64,000 nt of DNA from Caldicellulosiruptor morganii (GTDB lineage Bacteria > Bacillota > Thermoanaerobacteria > Caldicellulosiruptorales > Caldicellulosiruptoraceae), in contig NZ_CP113865.1 in NCBI RefSeq assembly GCF_026810225.1, forward strand, positions 1,074,001 to 1,138,000, written 5' to 3'. Numbering within the stretch: position 1 is the stretch's first letter; each line of letters begins with the position of its first letter. This document shows positions 58,958 to 64,000 of this stretch, in pieces. Below the pieces are notes generated by a model that saw only the letters and a program-made list of their open reading frames with translations, was not told where the DNA came from and did no database searches. The translations under genes and the position numbers were made by a program.

Positions 58958-60346
58958 GTGTTAGAAAATCTTTTTAAACTCAGAGAGAGAAATACTGATG
59001 TGAAGACAGAAGTCATAGCAGGTTTTACTACATTTATAACAATGGCTTATATAATATTTGTTAATCCTTCAATTTTAAGTGCTACAGGACTTGACAAGCA
59101 TGCTGTATTTTTTGCAACATGTATCGGTGCTGCTGTGGGTACACTTATAATGGCACTCTATGCAAATCTTCCGTTTGCTCTGGCGCCGGGAATGGGACTT
59201 AATGCATTTTTTACATATACTGTGTGCCTTCAGATGAAATACACTCCTCAGCAGGCACTTGCTGCAGTCTTTATATCAGGTATTATATTTGTTATTATTA
59301 CTGCTGTGGGTCTTCGTCAGGCAATAGTAAGATCAATTCCCCAGGCTCTAAAACATGCAATGACAGCAGGTATAGGACTTTTTATTTCTTTTATAGGTTT
59401 TATCAATAGTGGAATAGTGGTTGTTGACACAGGTTCCAAACTACCAAGATTTGGTGATTTTACTTCTGCATTCAAGCCTCTTACAAATAATCCTGATGTA
59501 AATAATGTTATTATAGCTTCCCGGGGTGCTTTACTTGCTGCAGTTGGACTTTTGATAATTGGTATTTTGATTGCCAGGAGAGTAAAAGGTGCTATTATAA
59601 TTGGAATTATAATTACTACAATAATAAGCTTTCCTCTGAAGATTGTTGACCTTTCGAAGTTTAAATTCAGTTCAGAATCCTTTAAAGTTTCAGCTTTCAA
59701 CTTTGATTTTGCAGGATTGTTTTCTGCTCATAGCCAGGGTGGAGGAATTGGAGCTGTACTTTTGAGTCTGTTTGCAATAATCTTGACATTCACATTAATT
59801 GACATGTTTGACAGTATTGGTACATTTGTTGGACTTGCCGATAAAGCAGGAATGCTTGATGAAAAAGGCGATATACCTAATATGGACAGGGCTTTAATGT
59901 CAGATGCAATAGCTACAATTGTTGGGGCTGTGTTTGGAACATCTACTGTCACAACCTATATTGAAAGTGCTGCAGGTATAGAAGAAGGTGGGAGGACCGG
60001 TCTTACTTCACTTGTAACTGGAATACTCTTTATCCTTGCACTTATTATTGCACCATTTATCGGGCTTGTTCCTTCACAGGCAACAGCTCCGGCACTTATT
60101 GCTGTAGGTGTTATGATGATTAGCTCAATAAAGAAGATTGATTTTAATGATTTTGAAGAAGCTCTACCAGCATTCTTGACAATAGTGATAATGCCATTCA
60201 CATACAGCATTGCGAATGGTATTTCAGCTGGTATTATATTCTACGTTCTGGTTAAACTTTTAAGAGGGAAAGCAAAAGAGGTGCACCCAATTACTTATGT
60301 ACTTGCTATTCTGTTTATATTAAGATTTATGATTATTGCTCATTAG
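58958..60346 (+). CDS. Hypoxanthine/guanine permease, NCS2 (AzgA/PbuG) family
   Basis: Nucleobase/proton symporter of 462 residues with 12-14 helices. Family segments: GFTTFITMAYIIFVNPSIL near the N-terminus, ALAPGMGLNAFFTYTVC and the GTSTVTTYIESAAGIEEGGR loop that lines the substrate site. Start GTG with GAAAGGTGG. Standing before the pur genes suggests salvage of purines; exact substrate among hypoxanthine, guanine and adenine is not certain. Confidence 0.9.
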   Translation: MLENLFKLRERNTDVKTEVIAGFTTFITMAYIIFVNPSILSATGLDKHAVFFATCIGAAVGTLIMALYANLPFALAPGMGLNAFFTYTVCLQMKYTPQQALAAVFISGIIFVIITAVGLRQAIVRSIPQALKHAMTAGIGLFISFIGFINSGIVVVDTGSKLPRFGDFTSAFKPLTNNPDVNNVIIASRGALLAAVGLLIIGILIARRVKGAIIIGIIITTIISFPLKIVDLSKFKFSSESFKVSAFNFDFAGLFSAHSQGGGIGAVLLSLFAIILTFTLIDMFDSIGTFVGLADKAGMLDEKGDIPNMDRALMSDAIATIVGAVFGTSTVTTYIESAAGIEEGGRTGLTSLVTGILFILALIIAPFIGLVPSQATAPALIAVGVMMISSIKKIDFNDFEEALPAFLTIVIMPFTYSIANGISAGIIFYVLVKLLRGKAKEVHPITYVLAILFILRFMIIAH

Positions 60347-60353
60347 AAAATAT

Positions 60354-60384
60354 AAAGGGGAGCAAAGATGATGCTCCCCTTTTA
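60354..60384 (+). terminator. Terminator after the purine permease
   Basis: AAAGGGGAGCA (60354-60364) pairs with TGCTCCCCTTT (60372-60382), then further T. Confidence 0.85.
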
Positions 60385-60427
60385 AAACTCAAATGTTTGA
60401 ATAATTATACGGTTTTAAATATCGAAA

Positions 60428-60446
60428 ATAGGTCTTTTTTACCTAT
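60428..60446 (+). promoter_or_regulatory. Inverted repeat upstream of purC
   Basis: ATAGGT (60428-60433) and ACCTAT (60441-60446) are perfect arms around seven bases (C then six T). It may be an operator or a leader hairpin of the pur operon. Confidence 0.35.
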
Positions 60447-60476
60447 GTTAATAAGACTTCGGGAGGTTTTATAATT

Positions 60477-61187
60477 ATGAATTATCAAATAAAGAAACTG
60501 CTGTATGAGGGAAAAGCGAAAAAGATTTATGAGACAGACAATCCAGATATTGTTATAGTCGAGTATAAGGATGATGCAACTGCATTTGATGGTACAAAAA
60601 AAGGGATAATTAAGGAAAAGGGAATAATCAATAATAGAGTTTCAAATCACTTTTTTAAACTTTTAGAATCAAAAGGTATTCCAACACACTTTGTTGAAGA
60701 GATTGATGAGAGGAAGACAGCCGTAAAGAAAGTAGAGATAATACCTGTTGAGGTTATAGTAAGAAATATTGCTGCAGGTTCGCTTTGCAATCGTCTTGGA
60801 CTTGAGGAAGGAGTAGTATTAAAAAGGCCAGTTTTGGAGTTTTGCTACAAAAATGATGCACTTCATGACCCCCAGATAAATCAGTATCACATCTTAGCGT
60901 TGAGACTTGCCACAGAAGAGGAAGTTGATAGAATTACAGAATATTCATTTAAAGTTAATCAAGTTTTGAGGGAATATCTCAAAGAAGTAAATATTGACCT
61001 GGTTGACTTTAAACTTGAATTTGGAAGGTATAAAGGCGAAATAATTTTGGCTGATGAGATTTCACCTGATACATGTAGATTCTGGGACATGAATACAAAG
61101 GAGAAATTGGATAAAGACAGGTTCAGAAGAGACCTTGGAAATATTGAGGAGGCTTATAAAGAAGTTTTAAGGCGACTGGGATTATAA
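60477..61187 (+). CDS. purC: SAICAR synthetase
   Basis: Joins CAIR and aspartate in purine synthesis. The 236-residue protein has [24 protein letters not shown] and the [17 protein letters not shown] segment. Start ATG with GGGAGG upstream. First of purC-purS-purQ-purL. Confidence 0.96.
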   Translation: MNYQIKKLLYEGKAKKIYETDNPDIVIVEYKDDATAFDGTKKGIIKEKGIINNRVSNHFFKLLESKGIPTHFVEEIDERKTAVKKVEIIPVEVIVRNIAAGSLCNRLGLEEGVVLKRPVLEFCYKNDALHDPQINQYHILALRLATEEEVDRITEYSFKVNQVLREYLKEVNIDLVDFKLEFGRYKGEIILADEISPDTCRFWDMNTKEKLDKDRFRRDLGNIEEAYKEVLRRLGL

Positions 61188-61226
61188 TAAAGAATTATTT
61201 ATTTAAGAAAGGAGAGGCAATAAAAA

Positions 61227-61475
61227 GTGCTCAAAGCAGAAATTTTTGTATATTTAAAAAAATCCATATCAGACCCACCGGGAATTGCTGTTTTAAACTC
61301 TTTAAAAAGTTTGGGTTTTGAAAATGTTGAAAAGGTAAGGATGGGCAAATATATTGTTGTGTATTTAAATGAAAGTGACATTGAAAAAGCAAAAGAAGAG
61401 GTAAAGCTCATGTGCGAAAAGTTGCTTTGCAACCCTGTGATGGAAGAGTATAAGTTTAACATTTCGGAGGAATAG
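61227..61475 (+). CDS. purS: FGAM synthase subunit PurS
   Basis: Small (82-residue) bridging subunit of the three-part FGAM synthase of Gram-positive bacteria. It carries the short KKSISDPPGIAVLNSL motif and an acidic C-terminus. GTG start with GGAGAGG. Followed by purQ after 3 bp. Confidence 0.95.
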   Translation: MLKAEIFVYLKKSISDPPGIAVLNSLKSLGFENVEKVRMGKYIVVYLNESDIEKAKEEVKLMCEKLLCNPVMEEYKFNISEE

Positions 61476-61478
61476 ACA

Positions 61479-62174
61479 ATGAAGTTTGGTGTGGTTGTTT
61501 TTCCGGGATCAAATTGTGATAGCGACTGCTATCATGTTATCAAAGATGTAGTAAATGAACATGTTGAATATATATGGCATGATTATAATGAAAAGTTGGA
61601 TTTTGACTGTATAATCTTGCCTGGTGGTTTTTCATATGGAGATTATTTAAGAGCAGGAGCGATAGCAAGGTTTTCTAAAGTTATGCCGAGAATAGAGGAA
61701 TTTGCTCAAAACGGAGGACTTGTTATAGGTATTTGCAATGGATTTCAGATTTTAACAGAAAGTCATCTTCTGCCAGGAGCTTTAATTAGAAATAAAAATT
61801 TGAAATTTATTTGTTCTGATCAGTATGTTAAAGTAGTTAGCAACAAAACGCCATTTACCAATCTTTATAAAGAAAATGAAATAATCAATCTGCCGATTGC
61901 TCATGGTGAAGGAAATTATGTGGTGGACGATGATACTTTGCATGAAATGATAAAGAATCAACAGATAATCTTACAATACTGTAACAGAGAAGGCAATGTA
62001 AGTGAAGATACAAACCCGAATGGTTCAATTTTGAACATTGCAGGAATTTGCAATAAAGAAAAGAATGTATTTGGACTCATGCCACATCCAGAGAGAAGCA
62101 GTGAAAAGCTCTTGGGTTGTGAGGATGGGAAAAGAGTATTTTTGAGTATAATTAATTATTTGAGGTCGAGGTGA
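61479..62174 (+). CDS. purQ: FGAM synthase subunit PurQ (glutaminase)
   Basis: Class I amidotransferase of 231 residues that supplies ammonia to Pur[10 protein letters not shown] at the N-terminus, nucleophile Cys in GICNGFQ, and His-Glu pair in MPHPERSSE. Works with PurS and PurL encoded either side. Confidence 0.96.
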   Translation: MKFGVVVFPGSNCDSDCYHVIKDVVNEHVEYIWHDYNEKLDFDCIILPGGFSYGDYLRAGAIARFSKVMPRIEEFAQNGGLVIGICNGFQILTESHLLPGALIRNKNLKFICSDQYVKVVSNKTPFTNLYKENEIINLPIAHGEGNYVVDDDTLHEMIKNQQIILQYCNREGNVSEDTNPNGSILNIAGICNKEKNVFGLMPHPERSSEKLLGCEDGKRVFLSIINYLRSR

Positions 62175-62180
62175 GATGTT

Positions 62181-64000
62181 TTGAAAAAAAACCTATACGA
62201 AGAGGTTGGACTGACATATGAAGAATATAAGATGATTATAGATATTTTGGGAAGGGAACCAAATGAATTGGAACTCAATCTTTTTGGTGTTATGTGGTCT
62301 GAACACTGCGGATACAAAAATTCAAAGGCGCTTTTAAAACATCTTCCCACAAAAGGTGATCATATCTTACAGGGACCTGGTGAAAACGCTGGTATTGTTG
62401 ACATTGGTGATGGATATGCAGTGTGCTTTAAGGTAGAAAGCCACAACCATCCTTCAGCAGTAGAACCATACGAAGGAGCAGCAACCGGTGTTGGTGGTAT
62501 AATTCGCGATATATTTACAATGGGTGCAAGACCAATTGCACTTTTGGACTCACTAAAGTTTGGCAAGCTTGAAGATAGCAGAACAAAGTATCTTTTTGAA
62601 GGGGTTGTTTCAGGCATTTCAGGTTATGGTAACTGTGTGGGTATTCCAACAGTTGGTGGAGAGACTACATTTGACCCAATTTACAAAAACAACATTCTTG
62701 TGAATGTCATGTGTGTAGGAATTATGAAAAAAGACAGAATCTTCAAAGGTGTTGCACAAGGCGTTGGCAATTCTGTCTTTTATGTTGGACATACAACAGG
62801 TAGAGATGGTATGGGCGGCGCCACATTTGCCTCAACCGACCTTACTCAGGAGTCAGAAGAAAAAAGGTCTGCTGTGCAGGTTGGAGACCCGTTTATGGAA
62901 AAGCTTTTGCTGGAGGCATGCTTAGAGCTTTTTCAAACAGATGCTGTTGTTGGAATACAGGACATGGGCGCAGCAGGTTTGACTTCATCTACGTGTGAGA
63001 CAGCCGCAAGAGCAGGGACAGGCATTGAAATAGATGTAGCGCTTGTTCCTAAAAGAGAAGAGGGAATGAATCCGATTGAGGTTATGCTTTCTGAGTCACA
63101 GGAAAGGATGCTTGTTATTGTAAAAAAGGAAAGGGAAGAAGAGGTTTACAAGATATTTGAAAAGTGGGGACTTCATGCTGTTAAGATAGGAAGAGTGACA
63201 GATGATGGTATGCTGAGAGTTCTTGACAGTGGCAAGGTTGTTGCAGAGGTTCCTGCAAAAGCACTTGCACATGCTCCGGCTTATGTAAGAGAAACAAAGG
63301 AGCCGGAAATTGTAAAATTATCCCGGGAGTTTGATATCTATTCAATTCCTCAACCTCAGGATTTGAATGAAGCAATTTTAAAGATGATATCCAATCCAAA
63401 TCTTGCAAGTAAAGAATACATTTATAAACAGTACGATTACATGGTAAGAACTGATACAGTTATAAGACCAGGGCATGACGCAAGTTTGTTGAGAGTAAAA
63501 GGTATTAAAAAAGGAATTGCTATTACAATTGATAGCAACGGTAGGTATTGTTATTTGAACCCTTATGAAGGTGTCCAGCTTGTCTTGGCAGAGAGTTACA
63601 GGAATATAGTTGCGGTAGGTGCAAAGCCTCTTGCCATTACCGATGGTTTGAATTTTGGAAATCCACTCTATCCAGAGATTTATTATCAATTTGTAAAAAC
63701 AATTGAAGGTTTGAGGGATGCATGTGAATATTTTGGAACGCCAGTTACAGGTGGAAATGTATCTTTTTATAACCAATCAGAGGAAGGTGCAATTTATCCA
63801 ACACCTGTTATTGGAATGGTGGGAGTCATTGAAGATGTTGAAAAGGCTGTTGATATCTCTTTTAAGGACAGTGGAGATGTCATTGCAATAATAGGTGCTA
63901 CCTCAGATGATATAGGTGCTTCAGAATATTTGAGTTTCTACCACGGAATTGTTTCTGGTAGAGTACCAAAGCTTGATTTGAAAAAACATAAAGACACATG
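62181..64000 (+). CDS. purL: FGAM synthase subunit PurL, 3' end beyond the window
   Basis: ATP-dependent amination subunit that makes FGAM. About 606 codons are seen with no stop, so the gene continues past the right edge (small-type PurL is usually about 730-740 residues). Start TTG 62181 with GAGGTGAG upstream, giving MKKNLYEEVGLTYEEY. The catalytic ESHNHPSAVEPYEGAATG stretch lies near residue 87, and the second half begins around RPGHDASLLR. The frame is uninterrupted throughout. Confidence 0.95.
   Translation, partial: MKKNLYEEVGLTYEEYKMIIDILGREPNELELNLFGVMWSEHCGYKNSKALLKHLPTKGDHILQGPGENAGIVDIGDGYAVCFKVESHNHPSAVEPYEGAATGVGGIIRDIFTMGARPIALLDSLKFGKLEDSRTKYLFEGVVSGISGYGNCVGIPTVGGETTFDPIYKNNILVNVMCVGIMKKDRIFKGVAQGVGNSVFYVGHTTGRDGMGGATFASTDLTQESEEKRSAVQVGDPFMEKLLLEACLELFQTDAVVGIQDMGAAGLTSSTCETAARAGTGIEIDVALVPKREEGMNPIEVMLSESQERMLVIVKKEREEEVYKIFEKWGLHAVKIGRVTDDGMLRVLDSGKVVAEVPAKALAHAPAYVRETKEPEIVKLSREFDIYSIPQPQDLNEAILKMISNPNLASKEYIYKQYDYMVRTDTVIRPGHDASLLRVKGIKKGIAITIDSNGRYCYLNPYEGVQLVLAESYRNIVAVGAKPLAITDGLNFGNPLYPEIYYQFVKTIEGLRDACEYFGTPVTGGNVSFYNQSEEGAIYPTPVIGMVGVIEDVEKAVDISFKDSGDVIAIIGATSDDIGASEYLSFYHGIVSGRVPKLDLKKHKDT

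Noticed and set aside
1-64000. tRNA genes, rRNA genes, CRISPR arrays, transposases
   Set aside because: I looked for T-loop motifs, regularly spaced repeats and transposase-like frames and saw none I could support. A dedicated scan could still find a missed tRNA.

Overview
The window is one stretch of a low-GC, Gram-positive (Firmicutes/Clostridia) chromosome. Gene content and order point to a thermophilic anaerobe close to Caldicellulosiruptor; this identification is an inference from gene order and AT-rich composition, not a database match. Supporting signs are CtsR- and LexA-type control, the gene order miaB-mutS-mutL-miaA-hfq-(C-S lyase)-lexA, ferredoxin-linked indolepyruvate oxidation, a superoxide reductase instead of a superoxide dismutase, pta-ackA acetate production, and many TTG/GTG starts. 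I saw no tRNA, rRNA operon, CRISPR array or insertion sequence.

Layout, left to right. (1) 1-5.7 kb: a membrane GAF-GGDEF diguanylate cyclase, nrdR, then a heat-shock unit (hsp20-clpB) with two perfect CtsR operators. (2) 5.8-11.3 kb: an aryl-acid cluster, paaK-iorA-iorB-paaK-ACT protein, followed by a small spore-protein gene (minus strand) whose start and body lie in different frames across a 7-A tract. (3) 11.7-20.8 kb: tRNA modification and mismatch repair (miaB, mutS, mutL, miaA, hfq, C-S lyase-like enzyme) and lexA. (4) 21-24 kb: an accessory locus with a toxin-like glycine-zipper protein, a six-helix membrane protein and a beta-sandwich protein cut by an in-frame TGA, then a long stem-loop. 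(5) 24-32.4 kb: pta-ackA, superoxide reductase, valS-folC, a transaldolase-like gene and pgeF. (6) 32.4-38.7 kb: phosphate block with phoB-phoR, pit plus its DUF47 partner (minus strand), and pstB-phoU-queT behind a clear Pho box. (7) 38.8-46.2 kb: the histidine operon hisZGDCBHAF(IE). (8) 46.3-50.2 kb: mannose-1-phosphate guanylyltransferase, murJ, a GNAT acetyltransferase and nth. (9) 50.3-55.3 kb: a 6S-like RNA, tcdA, a coiled-coil protein, a gene broken at two A7 tracts, a two-OB-fold SSB-like protein, pgsA, a small membrane protein and an AIR-synthase-related protein. (10) 55.3-58.8 kb: a two-component system with an HtrA protease. (11) 59-64 kb: a purine permease and purC-purS-purQ-purL, with purL running off the right edge.

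The main points of interest are: three places where a gene is broken exactly at a run of seven A residues and would be restored by an eighth; an in-frame TGA at a position that looks like a Trp codon in the accessory locus; an nth gene with no standard start codon in the right place; and a set of readable operators (CtsR, LexA, Pho, a WalR-like box, tandem TATCATGATA palindromes before the his operon, and a GntR-like palindrome before pta).
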